A stretch of 64,000 nt of DNA from Paenibacillus xylanilyticus (GTDB lineage: Bacteria; Bacillota; Bacilli; Paenibacillales; Paenibacillaceae): the NCBI RefSeq assembly GCF_013359935.1, contig NZ_JABMCB010000179.1, positions 1 through 64,000 on the forward strand, given 5' to 3'. Below are positions 15,256-24,354 of the stretch, one piece after another. Both the position numbers and the translations under genes were made by a program. Positions within the stretch are counted from its first letter, which is position 1. Each line of letters starts with the position of its first letter. The notes below the pieces were generated by a model. It was given only the letters and a program-made list of their open reading frames with translations, ran no database searches and was not told the origin of the DNA.

Positions 15256-16086
15256 TCACCTTTCCTCTTCCCCTGCAGGCTGTTTAAGCCAGTCCAGCAG
15301 CATCTCGTGAAACTGTTCTCTCGTCGTCAGGGCCGCAACAAGCCAATCATCTGAAGCGGCTGTGCTCATGCGGAACAACCAATTGGATACAGAACTTGCT
15401 GCAAAAGCTGCAGATTGTGATTTCCAACCTTCTCCGTTCCATACAAGCAATCGCAGTTCCCCGTCTGATTCTTTGTTCATCAGACAGCGTGCAAGCGCAA
15501 GCGACCCTTCCGGATCGTTCGTCTCCTGCGCCAGCTCATCAGCCACTGCGGATTCTTCCTTGTCGCTAAGCTCATTCATAACATCATAAAATTTTTTCTT
15601 GGAGCACATCAGTGCCGGCTTCTCCGCAGGAGAATGGCCGCTCCACTTCATACGTTGAATCAGGAAATCAATCGCCTCACGAACGTTCCCGAGATCGGAT
15701 AACCGGAAGGAATCCGGTTCATCAGCAACACGGGATACTTCAACGACCCGCTCGTCTGTGCAATGTATATAACTTTCATACGAAGTACCGCTGCACGTGT
15801 AGCGGATCCAGCAAGCCCTGTCGGATAATCCCGCAATGGCTACCCTGGAGAAAACGGTCGGTGTCATGATCAGCTCATTGCTGTCCTGATCCTGAATCAA
15901 ATATCCCTTGTCGAGCAGAGAAGTTTTGACGCGCTCCCACTCCACAGCAATGTCTTCTGCCATGTAACCGCGGAATGGGTCTTCAACGCCAAGCAATCGG
16001 TCTGAACCGAGAATACCGGCCAGGAAAAAAAGTTCTTTTATTTGCAAAGTGACTACCTTTTGCTTGGAATCATGAACCGTCAACAT
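15256..16086 (-). CDS. T7SS-associated protein, possibly EspG-like
   Basis: A 276-residue soluble protein between essC and the WXG-like gene. Its N-terminus (LQIKELFFLAGILGSD), a middle strand-rich part (RACWIRYTCSG.., VVEVSRV) and a late segment with WLVAALT recall the general order of EspG chaperones of actinobacterial ESX systems, which bind substrates and keep them soluble. This is pattern resemblance only. The ATG has GGGGAGGTGG upstream. Position in the operon supports a role with EssC or the substrates. Confidence 0.55.
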   Translation of the reverse strand: MLTVHDSKQKVVTLQIKELFFLAGILGSDRLLGVEDPFRGYMAEDIAVEWERVKTSLLDKGYLIQDQDSNELIMTPTVFSRVAIAGLSDRACWIRYTCSGTSYESYIHCTDERVVEVSRVADEPDSFRLSDLGNVREAIDFLIQRMKWSGHSPAEKPALMCSKKKFYDVMNELSDKEESAVADELAQETNDPEGSLALARCLMNKESDGELRLLVWNGEGWKSQSAAFAASSVSNWLFRMSTAASDDWLVAALTTREQFHEMLLDWLKQPAGEEER

Positions 16087-16102
16087 TATGAGCCACCTCC
16101 CC

Positions 16103-19100
16103 TCAAACTACAACATGCCATCGGTCACGAATTTCAGAAATCCAATCAGTCATTTTCCAGCTGTCATCACATGGAACTGCACCTTTAACCCTGGAATATT
16201 TACGTTTTACATAATAACCTTGACCTGGTGGCAGTACCTTCAGCCCAGCTGAACTGCCTCCAGATTCGGTATAAGGTATACGGAAGAACGAGAGATCATT
16301 AGGGTCTAAAGTCCCGAATAACAATCCGCTCTGGGAAGCCTTGACATCACTTACCCAGTCTGAGCCGAAGGTAGGGAAATCGGCAGGAACGCCCGATAGA
16401 ATCACATGCACTCCCCGATCCCGACCTTGACGGACAATCGCACCCAATTGGTCTTTCACATTAAAATCATTCAATTGTTTCGACAAGGTATCCGCATCAT
16501 CGATGACAAGCACGATTTCCGGTCCACCCTTCAACTCGCCTCTTTTTAGAACTTCATCGTACAACTGTTGGATGACAGGTGCAAGCTGTTCTTCACGAGA
16601 CACATGTCCACGGACATGGGGCAAACTGCTGATTTCCCCCAGTCCTCCAGTACCATATCGCATATCTACTGTATATATTTGCACGTCTTCCGGAGAAGCA
16701 TGATAGGCCAGTGATAACATCCATGTCAGCAAAAATGTCGTTTTACCGCCTTCCATGGGGCTTGTGACCATAAAATGAGGACCTTCACGCAGGTTGAGCA
16801 GGAAAGGCTCCAAATCATCTGTCAGCAGACCGACAGGTACGTTTACAGTAGAAACTTCTCCTGCATGATTAAACGAACCTGAACTTATAAGTAAATCCTT
16901 GAGCTTCACTTCTTCAGGAAGCGGAGCGATTTGCGGAGCTTCTTCACCAGTCCAGCTACCCCGAATCTCTGCGATCATACCGCGGAGAGCGGACGATCGC
17001 TTCCCTTCATCCGCACCGGATGATGGTAATGCCGCCTGGAACATCAGAGGTGGCACCTGTCCTTTTACGAGACCTCTACCCGGCGGAAGCTGGCTTGGTG
17101 CTTTTGAAGGCCGGCCCACTGCATAATAATAATCACTTGGATCGGATAATTCAAAGGATACCGCGTTTGGTATGTTGCTTCTGAACTTCTCGAACACATC
17201 AGTTACCCGATTCGCAGTAAGGATGAAGGTAATTCCGAGACTTCCGCCTTCACGCAGAATCGTTTCAAGCAGTTCATTCTCTTCCGGATAAGCATTACGG
17301 AATGATAGATATCCATCAATTACAACCACAATTTGAGGTACGGCCGCATGTGCTGTACGACGATAAGCCGAAATTGTTTTAACCCCGGCTTCCGAGATCA
17401 TATCCTTACGCTGTGCTGAGAGTTTCAGAATATAACGGAATAATCGCTTGATCCGGTCTTCCTCTTCGGCCATCAGCACACCGCCGATCTGCGGCAGACC
17501 TGCAAAATCTTTCATCATCCGGCCCATATCAATAATGTATCCATGCCATGGATCTGTACGACGGGAACGTGCGAGCGACATCAGCAAAGTCTGGACTAAG
17601 GTCGTTTTGCCCAAACCTGGCATGCCGTACACTATCAAATGCCCCTGATCTACCGGAAGCGCAAGGGGCATCTGACGCTGGTTGGGCAGATCGTCAAGCA
17701 GACCAACTACCGGCTTCAAGCCACTAGCTCCGCCGTCAAGCAGCAGTTCCCTATACTCTTCTTCCTGCCAATCCGCAAGACTTTCCCATTCCAGTGTCTC
17801 CGGAAGAGGCGGCAGCCAAGGACCCGGCAACCGTTTGATTCCTGCGTCAGCTGCAGACTGTGCCACATAGTCGATAAAGACCTGAAGCTGCTTGGGGACA
17901 TCTTCCCCTTTGAGTACTGCTCTGCGTTCGCCCGTCAATAGCGGTTCTCTCTTGCCGTTAAGACGCACTTCCATAACAGGCAGTACAGTGGTCGTATCCT
18001 CCTGCTGATTGTATGGCGCCCCACTCCAGGCAAACTGCATTTCCTCGAATACTTCATCACTGCCGACCTGAAAATATCCACGACCCGGCTTGGTGATCCA
18101 AGCCGCATTAGGGATTTTGATCATGTCGCGGCTATCCCCTTCGCTCTGTACACGAAGACAGATGCGGAAGCGGGAGTTACTCCATATCTTATCGTCCACT
18201 ACACCTGCCGGCTTCTGAGTTGCCAGGATAAGATGGACACCCAATGTTCGGCCAATAGCTGCGATACTAATTAATTCATCCATGAATTCCGGTTGGTCCC
18301 GTTTCAATTGAGCAAACTCATCGATGATAATGACCAAATGTGGCAGTGGCTGTTCATGTCTTGAACGCAAAATTTTGTAATATTCATCAATGTGCTGGAG
18401 GTTGCCAGCATCATTCAATATTTTTTGCCTTCTAACCAGTTCGGCACGAAGTGAGATGTTGGCACGTTCAATCAGGTTGCCATCCAGGTTGGTAATCGTA
18501 CCAACCACGTGAGGCAAGCCTACGAACGTGTTGGACATTCCGCCGCCCTTATAGTCAATCAACATAAAGGCCAGGTCATGGGGATGAAACTCTGCAGCCA
18601 GCGAAGCCACGATTGACTGAATGACCTCACTTTTACCTGAACCCGTCGTTCCTGCGATCAATCCGTGAGGTCCGTGACCCTGACGTTCAATTTTATCATG
18701 CAGATTGATGGCTATTTTCTTGCCACCTGCGCGCACGCCCATCGGTACAGGAAGCGTATCGGGGTATCTTGTTTGTCCCCAGCGGGTGATTACATCCAAA
18801 TCTTCAACGCGTGAAGTGCCCAGCATATCGAACAACGGAAGGATTTGCGGAATGTCCGAAGCGGAAGATCGCTTCAGCCGAATTGGAGACATGTAGCGCG
18901 AGAGTGCCTCGGCTGTCTCTTTTGATATCACGTCCGGTGTGTACGTCTGCTGTACAACGTCAGCATCTTCCGTTTTTTTGATGTACACGCCCTTGCCTTT
19001 GGATGCCTCCATGATCAATTGACAATGCATCGGAAGGGATTCCTTGCGGTTCGCCAAAATAATGGTGCACACATCAATCTCCTGTGCAGATTCGAGCAAT

Positions 19101-20107
19101 AATGGAAGAAGAGGCTCTTCTTCAATAAGCTGCGTGTCCGAGAGAACAACCACATAACATGGAGTCTGCACACTTTTTTTGTATCGATCTTCTTTGTTGT
19201 TCCGACGACGGTTTAGCACGGAAAACAAGCTGTCCGCCAATTGATGCGCACCGCTGTGCCTGTCGGCCATATAGCGTTGTCCCTGATCTTCATCCCAGAT
19301 ATGGGGTAACCAGCGCAGCCAGTCCCATTCCTTTGCTTCTTTCTCTTCATAAAAGGCAGCAATCTTCAATTCATCAGGCGAATGTCGCACCGTAAGTTGT
19401 GAAATGATGACGCGTAGGGAAGCAAGCACTTCTTCCCGATTCCCTACCAATCCCATCACTTTCGATTGGAACAGCGGGAGCGTGATGGAAGCATCGGGGA
19501 CCGTCTCAAATTCTGCTGCAAGTTCATGAGCTGCCTCGATTAATTCATCTTTTTCATAACCATCCACTCGTGGAACCTGCAGTTTAATTCGAAACGGAAT
19601 TTCTCCCGTACCAATCCGTACCTGCAAGAAATCGTCATCTTCCGGTGAACGTTCCCAAAGGGAGCTGTTGCGATTCTTCACCACTTGCAGACAAACATTG
19701 GGATCTCCATGAATCTCGTACAGGCTCTTAACCTGCTCTGCCTGAGCTTCCTTAAGCTCTTCACGGTGCTTATCCAGTTGGGCTCGGTACATGGCCTTAC
19801 GTTCTTCAATTTTTTTGCGATACGTCTTTTTGTTACTCAGATACACAAAGAACGGAATGGTGTATGACGTAAGCATCATCATGACAGTCATCATCTGAAA
19901 CATCATATAATTGGGGTTGCCCATTTTACCCGTCATATTGATATATACGTAGAATCCGATACTGACCATCGTCATCATGATCGGTATAATAATAGAAATC
20001 ATAGAAAACGTAGGTTTGCTCGGTTCTGTTGGAGGTCTGAGAATTTCCAGCTTTTCTTCCTTAAGAACCGGTGTCATTCTTGGAGAACGTTGATATAACA
20101 CATTCAC
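16103..20107 (-). CDS. essC: EssC/EccC-type T7SS motor ATPase
   Basis: A 1334-residue FtsK/SpoIIIE family protein. Two membrane helices lie at about 35-57 and 68-90. Three ATPase domains follow: the first with GTTGSGKSE (K492) and IIIDEFAQL (D596-E597); the second with YGMPGLGKTT (K834); the third with an odd Walker A (TSPMEGGKTT, K1122) and VIDDADTL. This is the energy source and substrate receptor of T7SS. It lacks the N-terminal FHA domains of staphylococcal EssC (about 1480 residues). GTG start with AAGGAGG upstream. Confidence 0.93.
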   Translation of the reverse strand: MNVLYQRSPRMTPVLKEEKLEILRPPTEPSKPTFSMISIIIPIMMTMVSIGFYVYINMTGKMGNPNYMMFQMMTVMMMLTSYTIPFFVYLSNKKTYRKKIEERKAMYRAQLDKHREELKEAQAEQVKSLYEIHGDPNVCLQVVKNRNSSLWERSPEDDDFLQVRIGTGEIPFRIKLQVPRVDGYEKDELIEAAHELAAEFETVPDASITLPLFQSKVMGLVGNREEVLASLRVIISQLTVRHSPDELKIAAFYEEKEAKEWDWLRWLPHIWDEDQGQRYMADRHSGAHQLADSLFSVLNRRRNNKEDRYKKSVQTPCYVVVLSDTQLIEEEPLLPLLLESAQEIDVCTIILANRKESLPMHCQLIMEASKGKGVYIKKTEDADVVQQTYTPDVISKETAEALSRYMSPIRLKRSSASDIPQILPLFDMLGTSRVEDLDVITRWGQTRYPDTLPVPMGVRAGGKKIAINLHDKIERQGHGPHGLIAGTTGSGKSEVIQSIVASLAAEFHPHDLAFMLIDYKGGGMSNTFVGLPHVVGTITNLDGNLIERANISLRAELVRRQKILNDAGNLQHIDEYYKILRSRHEQPLPHLVIIIDEFAQLKRDQPEFMDELISIAAIGRTLGVHLILATQKPAGVVDDKIWSNSRFRICLRVQSEGDSRDMIKIPNAAWITKPGRGYFQVGSDEVFEEMQFAWSGAPYNQQEDTTTVLPVMEVRLNGKREPLLTGERRAVLKGEDVPKQLQVFIDYVAQSAADAGIKRLPGPWLPPLPETLEWESLADWQEEEYRELLLDGGASGLKPVVGLLDDLPNQRQMPLALPVDQGHLIVYGMPGLGKTTLVQTLLMSLARSRRTDPWHGYIIDMGRMMKDFAGLPQIGGVLMAEEEDRIKRLFRYILKLSAQRKDMISEAGVKTISAYRRTAHAAVPQIVVVIDGYLSFRNAYPEENELLETILREGGSLGITFILTANRVTDVFEKFRSNIPNAVSFELSDPSDYYYAVGRPSKAPSQLPPGRGLVKGQVPPLMFQAALPSSGADEGKRSSALRGMIAEIRGSWTGEEAPQIAPLPEEVKLKDLLISSGSFNHAGEVSTVNVPVGLLTDDLEPFLLNLREGPHFMVTSPMEGGKTTFLLTWMLSLAYHASPEDVQIYTVDMRYGTGGLGEISSLPHVRGHVSREEQLAPVIQQLYDEVLKRGELKGGPEIVLVIDDADTLSKQLNDFNVKDQLGAIVRQGRDRGVHVILSGVPADFPTFGSDWVSDVKASQSGLLFGTLDPNDLSFFRIPYTESGGSSAGLKVLPPGQGYYVKRKYSRVKGAVPCDDSWKMTDWISEIRDRWHVVV

Positions 20108-20162
20108 GAAGAGAAGACCTCCTTATAATGGGTTCGATAATGAGTGTATACGTCAAGAAGCC

Positions 20163-20483
20163 TCATTCGTTGCTGTCCTGCTGAAATAATGAGCGTCTTC
20201 CGTACACTGGCGCTTCTTCTGTAGTGGTGGAGAATGCCCGCTGAACCCGTACACAGCTGCCTTGCCGCAGGCCCGTTTCCATCAGTTGCTGGGAGTTCTG
20301 CGGAGAGAACCACAAACCTTCGGGGAATTTCGCTTCAAGGATGTATTGAATGCCATCACCAGGAGCCTGCCCGAATATCCGCACCCCCAGCAATGTCTTC
20401 AGATGTTCAATCGTACACTCATCCGGGACTTCAATATCGAACCATTCGCCTTCCTCCCGGCCGGAATACACGGTAAGAATCAT
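20163..20483 (-). CDS. Ubiquitin-like T7SS protein (EsaB/YukD-like)
   Basis: A 106-residue protein first in the T7SS set. It begins MILTVYSGREEGEWFDIEVPDECTIEHLKTLLG as a beta-beta-helix pattern of the ubiquitin-like fold, and ends in a charged tail. YukD/EsaB proteins are cytosolic and needed for T7SS activity. The start at 20483 has GGGAGGG six bases before it; the longer frame is less likely. It lies 55 bp upstream of essC. The tail is longer than in YukD (about 80 residues). Confidence 0.72.
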   Translation of the reverse strand: MILTVYSGREEGEWFDIEVPDECTIEHLKTLLGVRIFGQAPGDGIQYILEAKFPEGLWFSPQNSQQLMETGLRQGSCVRVQRAFSTTTEEAPVYGRRSLFQQDSNE

Positions 20484-20904
20484 CATAATCCCTCCCATGG
20501 TCTCATATGTAAATTGTCCTAATGTCAAATTAAATCAAAAAAATGCGGATGAATCCTTTTCCAACCCTATTTTCTTACATTAACACCCTGTTTGCAATGT
20601 ACAACCTGTATTTTTGTTACATATGACCCACATAAATATTAAAATATCGTCCATTGGACTCAGAACTTTTGAGGCATTGTTCTCGTTATTTGTTGCTTGG
20701 ATGCGAAAACCTGCGACTTTCTTCCATAAAAATGGGAGATAACATTCGGTATTCGGGACTTCTTATTGCTTCGCCCACAATCAAATTGTGAACACTTTTC
20801 AAACATTGGCTACCTTTATGTTTTCATAAGCTGATTTTAAGGTAATTTTAAGCATTGGAATTTATTATAACCAGTATGAAATAACTCTCGTGAGGTGATT
20901 TCTA
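20484..20904. other. Intergenic region upstream of the T7SS operon
   Basis: An AT-rich stretch of about 420 bp between diverging transcription units. No ORF or clear sigma-A promoter for the T7SS operon stands out; a TTGACA on the minus strand near 20528 has no good -10 box at the right distance. The right edge carries GAGGTGAT for the plus-strand gene at 20905. Confidence 0.5.
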
Positions 20905-21144
20905 GTGAGAACACTAATAACATTTCAAAACAAATCAATCCCTGTATATTTCAATCAAGAAAACAAACAACCTATGCAAAAGACATTAAGATTGCTTAGC
21001 AGTGCCCTTGAGCATAAAATCAGTAATGGTAAACGCGCTTTGCAAAAGTGTCTGCACTCTTTGATTAGTATTGAGATTGTCGGTTGTGAAGCGATTCTGC
21101 ACAGCCGCAGTGAAAATGACTCTCTGGCCTTGTCGCTGTATTAA
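20905..21144 (+). CDS. Small protein of unknown function
   Basis: A 79-residue ORF starting at GTG with GAGGTGAT nine bases upstream, followed 43 bp later by a good terminator in the same direction. Promoter-like TATTAT at about 20862. The sequence is basic in the middle and has two Cys; no family recognised. It lies alone between the T7SS operon and other small genes. The ribosome site and terminator argue that it is real. Confidence 0.6.
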   Translation: MRTLITFQNKSIPVYFNQENKQPMQKTLRLLSSALEHKISNGKRALQKCLHSLISIEIVGCEAILHSRSENDSLALSLY

Positions 21145-21186
21145 AGAAGAGTCGGTATGAAATTGCATATGCAACACAAGGAAAAA

Positions 21187-21219
21187 GGAAGCTGTCATTT
21201 AAGACAAGCTTCCTTTTTT
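21187..21219 (+). terminator. Terminator after the small plus-strand gene
   Basis: GGAAGCT-GTC, loop ATTTAA, GAC-A-AGCTTCC, then six T. Stem of ten pairs with one bulge. Confidence 0.8.
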
Positions 21220-21247
21220 GATGCGAAGAAGTGCTGCTCTATCTATG

Positions 21248-21400
21248 TTAATGTAATCTGCTAACGGCATAAGCGGTTTCATGCTCCTCTGCGATCTCGG
21301 CTCTGCGAATACGTATAACAAACAGTCGGACCAAATTGGCACGTGTATGCTCTTCCTGACAGGTATTCAGCTTCCTCAAAATAAAACGGTCAATGGACAT
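21248..21400 (-). CDS. Small basic protein of unknown function, 50 residues
   Basis: The minus strand reads from ATG 21400 to TAA 21248: MSIDRFILRKLNTCQEEH onward, with several Arg and Glu in a helix-like pattern and one Cys. AAGGGG lies about 11 bases before the ATG. It converges on the terminator at 21187-21219. The amino acid make-up is protein-like, but no family is recognised. Confidence 0.5.
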   Translation of the reverse strand: MSIDRFILRKLNTCQEEHTRANLVRLFVIRIRRAEIAEEHETAYAVSRLH

Positions 21401-21795
21401 GGAATTCAAGCCCCTTTACCTTTAGATTTACGGATCGGTACTCCCGTGTATCCATAAATAACCAGAATAAGAATGCACCAAACAGCTTTCTCTAGAGATT
21501 TACAGACATCTTCAATTCTCTATGTAAAAACGTGCAAAAGCCCGTCCCATTAAGCTTTGAGTGAACTTTCGCATTCGATGTCGATCCTTCTCGAAGGATC
21601 TGGTTACTTGATCGCCGGGTGTTCCCGATATATTGATGCTGAAGACTGATCCAACGGGTGCGTGTAAATTTCTCGATGGCCCAATCGCCACCGAACGCCT
21701 CCTAACCAAATTAATTGTTTTCCTTCTATAAGAAATGTAGTACATCATTGACCTGATTAAATATTGATTGCGCAAACATGTCACACTGACTCTTC
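21401..21795. other. Stretch with a weak ORF and a palindrome
   Basis: No convincing gene. A minus-strand frame from GTG 21691 to 21512 (59 residues) has AGGAGG six bases upstream but its protein resembles nothing known. A palindrome, GATCCTTC-TC-GAAGGATC, lies at about 21585-21602 inside it. Confidence 0.4.
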
Positions 21796-22338
21796 TCAAT
21801 CCAAAGGACGTGGTGCCTGTCTGCCAAACAAATTTAAATCTTCCCAGCCATATGCTATCTCGGTCAGATGTTGACCTCCAATTTGAATGGACTGCGTATG
21901 AACAGGAGTTCCGCCCATCTTCTCATAAAAACGGCATGCTGAGTTTCGCTCCAATGCCCAAATAAGCAAACGCCTCATGTTCAGGGAGTGAAGATAATGT
22001 ACAACATGCGCAGCCAGTTGCTTACCAATACCCGTTTGTTGAACCTCTTTCAGCAAATAGATGGCATATAGCTCTGCATCATACGGCAGCTTGCCCTCAC
22101 GCTCCCTTCCTCCACAGGCAAATCCGACAATTTTCCCATTGGGCTGTTCAGCCACCACCAGAATCTGATTTTTTTCGTCAGAGCGTATGGTCTGCTCCCA
22201 TTGGGATAATCTCGATTCAGTAGTCAAATGATCCAAAAAATCATCTGGTACAATATTTCGATACGTTGTCTTCCAACTCTCTGTATGTACATGGGCAATC
22301 GCTTCTGCATCCCCTTCACGGGCTTGTCTGATCTGCAT
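21796..22338 (-). CDS. GNAT family N-acetyltransferase
   Basis: A 180-residue GNAT enzyme that transfers acetyl from acetyl-CoA to an unknown amine. It opens with IRQAREGDAEAIAHVH, has the acetyl-CoA binding Q-x-x-G-I-G-K (VQQTGIGKQL) near residue 100, and ends with the typical NSACRFYEKMGG. AAGGTGA precedes the ATG. No operon partner. Confidence 0.9.
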   Translation of the reverse strand: MQIRQAREGDAEAIAHVHTESWKTTYRNIVPDDFLDHLTTESRLSQWEQTIRSDEKNQILVVAEQPNGKIVGFACGGREREGKLPYDAELYAIYLLKEVQQTGIGKQLAAHVVHYLHSLNMRRLLIWALERNSACRFYEKMGGTPVHTQSIQIGGQHLTEIAYGWEDLNLFGRQAPRPLD

Positions 22339-22455
22339 CGACTATCACTCACCTTCTCTGGCTTATTGAAGTGACTTTACATTATTATATGCATGAAGAT
22401 ATTGAATTCCAAATACATCCATTAAGTCCAGTTCCGGGATGGTAACAATCCGGCC

Positions 22456-22794
22456 TTAGGACCGGATCGTTACTCTTGTGCCTACAGATACCTTCGAAGA
22501 GAGATCCAGCACATCCGAATTGTACATGCGGATACATCCATGCGATACAGACTTACCAATCGACGAAGGTTCATTCGTCCCATGGATACCATAATGGGGC
22601 TTGGATAATCCCATCCAAAGTACACCAAAGGGTCCACCTGGATTCGATTGTTTGTTGACAATGGTAAATTCCCCACTCGGAGTCTCTGTGAGCATTTTCC
22701 CGATTGCCACAGGGTAACCCTTAACGACCTGATTGCCATCCAAAAGATATAACATGTGGTCGGTCAGATCCACGATAATTCTGTAATCTGGCAT
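22456..22794 (-). CDS. L,D-transpeptidase (YkuD domain), no export signal
   Basis: A 112-residue single YkuD domain. The active-site block [20 protein letters not shown] contains the catalytic His and Cys. These enzymes form 3-3 crosslinks in peptidoglycan or anchor proteins. There is no signal peptide or LysM domain visible in the frame, and the ATG has AGGAGGGA upstream, so it is probably a cytosolic or leaderless form as in some spore proteins (inference). Confidence 0.88.
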   Translation of the reverse strand: MPDYRIIVDLTDHMLYLLDGNQVVKGYPVAIGKMLTETPSGEFTIVNKQSNPGGPFGVLWMGLSKPHYGIHGTNEPSSIGKSVSHGCIRMYNSDVLDLSSKVSVGTRVTIRS

Positions 22795-22850
22795 AATGGC
22801 ATCCCTCCTGACCTATTCTATGCTGAAGTCACGGGGATGCCCGCCTGATT

Positions 22851-23948
22851 TCAGGCTTCTTCCCAATCTATTACGCTGCGGGAATGTTTGGGTTTACGCG
22901 AGCTCACCGGTTTGCTTGTGGCTGTTCGCCGTTTGGATGCAACCGCTTCCTTCCGCTGTTGAAATTGTAATTCCTTCTGCATTTTCAGGTAATTGTTTAA
23001 CCTTTTTTCATCCAGTGATCCATTCTGAATCGCTTCTTTAACTGCACATCCGGCCTCCCGTGTATGACTGCAGTCAACGAATCTGCATTCTGCAGCGAGC
23101 TGTTCAATTTCATTAAACGCCTGGGAAAGTCCGTCATTACCTTCGTCCCACAGATTTAGCTCACGCATGCCCGGAGTGTCAATCAGTACAGCACCCTGTG
23201 GTAAAACAAACATCTCCCGATGTGTTGTTGTATGTCTGCCCCGGCTGTCGTCCTCCCGTACGGATTGCGTAAGCTGCACATTTTCCCCCATCATCCAGTT
23301 CACCATGGTGGACTTGCCACTACCAGAAGAACCTGTCAAGGCTACGGTGGTCCCTGGCTGCAGATATGTTTCAAGTAATGCTTTACCCTGGTCCTCTATT
23401 GCCGACAGCGCCAGCACTTCGATCCCCGGAGCAATTCCTTCTACCATTGCGATTTTTTCCTCCACATCGGTGCATAGATCGCTTTTGCTTAAAATGATGA
23501 CGGGTCTAACTCCTCCATTCCAGGCCATCATGATATACCTTTCCAACCGTCTGAGATTAAAATCATGATTAAGAGCTGCGACAACCAGCAGCGTGTCAAC
23601 GTTTGCCGCAATCAGCTGCTCTTTCGTTATTGGCCCGGCAGCCTGTCTGGATATCCGGCTCTGCCTTGGTATAATACCGTGAATTATAGCCTCTTCACCG
23701 GACTGCCCCGTAATGGCGACCCAATCTCCCACTGCAGGAAGTGTCCCTGTCTCCAGGTTATCATGACGCATCCGTCCCGATACCCTTCCCCAGCATTCAC
23801 CTTCAGTTGTAATCAGACGCTGCAATTGTCCGTGGTCTGCAATGATTCGAGCCGGCTTTCTCATTTGTTCGTCCAACCCTGATTGCTGCCACAATTCCTG
23901 CCATTTCGCGGACCACCCGTACTTCTCCATGTGATTATGCAAATTCAT
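22851..23948 (-). CDS. rsgA: RsgA-type ribosome GTPase (stand-alone copy)
   Basis: A 365-residue circularly permuted GTPase. Order: OB-fold, G4 (ILSKSDL), G1 (GSSGSGKSTMVNWM), G2 (DSRGRHTT), G3 (DTPGMREL) and a zinc site (CRFVDCSHTREAGC) plus a basic tail. RsgA checks the late 30S ribosomal subunit. In Bacillales the main rsgA lies beside prpC-prkC; this one does not, so it may be a second copy. GGGAGGA lies 3 bases before the ATG; TTG two codons later has better spacing. Confidence 0.88.
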   Translation of the reverse strand: MNLHNHMEKYGWSAKWQELWQQSGLDEQMRKPARIIADHGQLQRLITTEGECWGRVSGRMRHDNLETGTLPAVGDWVAITGQSGEEAIIHGIIPRQSRISRQAAGPITKEQLIAANVDTLLVVAALNHDFNLRRLERYIMMAWNGGVRPVIILSKSDLCTDVEEKIAMVEGIAPGIEVLALSAIEDQGKALLETYLQPGTTVALTGSSGSGKSTMVNWMMGENVQLTQSVREDDSRGRHTTTHREMFVLPQGAVLIDTPGMRELNLWDEGNDGLSQAFNEIEQLAAECRFVDCSHTREAGCAVKEAIQNGSLDEKRLNNYLKMQKELQFQQRKEAVASKRRTATSKPVSSRKPKHSRSVIDWEEA

Positions 23949-24021
23949 ATTCCTCCCAAAATGTGTTGTTTATTTCTCTTGACCATCATTCTTCAATCTG
24001 AACACTCCGGTTTAGATCAGA

Positions 24022-24055
24022 CACAAATAAACCACGAGCCATTAAACGCCCGCGG
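24022..24055 (-). terminator. Weak terminator upstream of rsgA
   Basis: On the minus strand CCGCGGGC pairs with GCTCGTGG (two G-U), followed by TTTATTTG. It may catch read-through from the unit at 24191-24384. Confidence 0.45.
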
Positions 24056-24163
24056 CAATTAGAAGTTAACAGAACCAAGAGCTCCCTGGCATCTCCTACC
24101 AGCAGATTATTGAATATAACAATCTGCCACAGGCAATGCAGGAACATCCCCTTTTCGGCAACC

Positions 24164-24191
24164 AAAAAGCCACGGGTGCGTCACCCGTGGC
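24164..24191 (-). terminator. Strong terminator of a short transcript
   Basis: GCCACGGGTG-ACG-CACCCGTGGC on the minus strand, a perfect 10-bp stem followed by five T. It ends the unit that starts at the promoter 24355-24384. Confidence 0.85.
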
Positions 24192-24250
24192 TTCATCTGC
24201 ACATGTTTTTTAATCTACGCTATGGACGTACCTGTCCAATAGCCGTAAAA

Positions 24251-24322
24251 TTACATGCTTTGATCCGTTCCGGAGACGCTGTCCATATTCAAATTAACGT
24301 ATACTGCCGTTACCTTTGTCAT
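24251..24322 (-). CDS. Putative 23-residue peptide in its own transcript
   Basis: The frame MTKVTAVYVNLNMDSVSGT.. (ATG 24322 to TAA 24251) follows AAGGGAGG nine bases upstream. It lies between a consensus promoter and a strong terminator, with nothing else in the transcript of about 180 bases. It could be a signal or leader peptide, or the RNA may be a regulator. A one-base shift would continue the frame as WTASPERIKACNFTAIGQ, so it could also be a frameshifted 35-residue peptide. Confidence 0.45.
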   Translation of the reverse strand: MTKVTAVYVNLNMDSVSGTDQSM

Positions 24323-24354
24323 ATAACATCGCCTCCCTTGTAGATTTATCCAAC

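Noticed and set aside
21512..21691. A 59-residue ORF from GTG with AGGAGG upstream
   Set aside because: Spacing is good, but the protein is unlike any known one and no terminator or promoter supports it; kept only as a note in the intergenic entry.
23986..24147. A 53-residue minus-strand ORF upstream of rsgA
   Set aside because: Its ATG directly abuts AAGGGG with no spacing, it contains the 24022-24055 hairpin, and the protein resembles nothing known.
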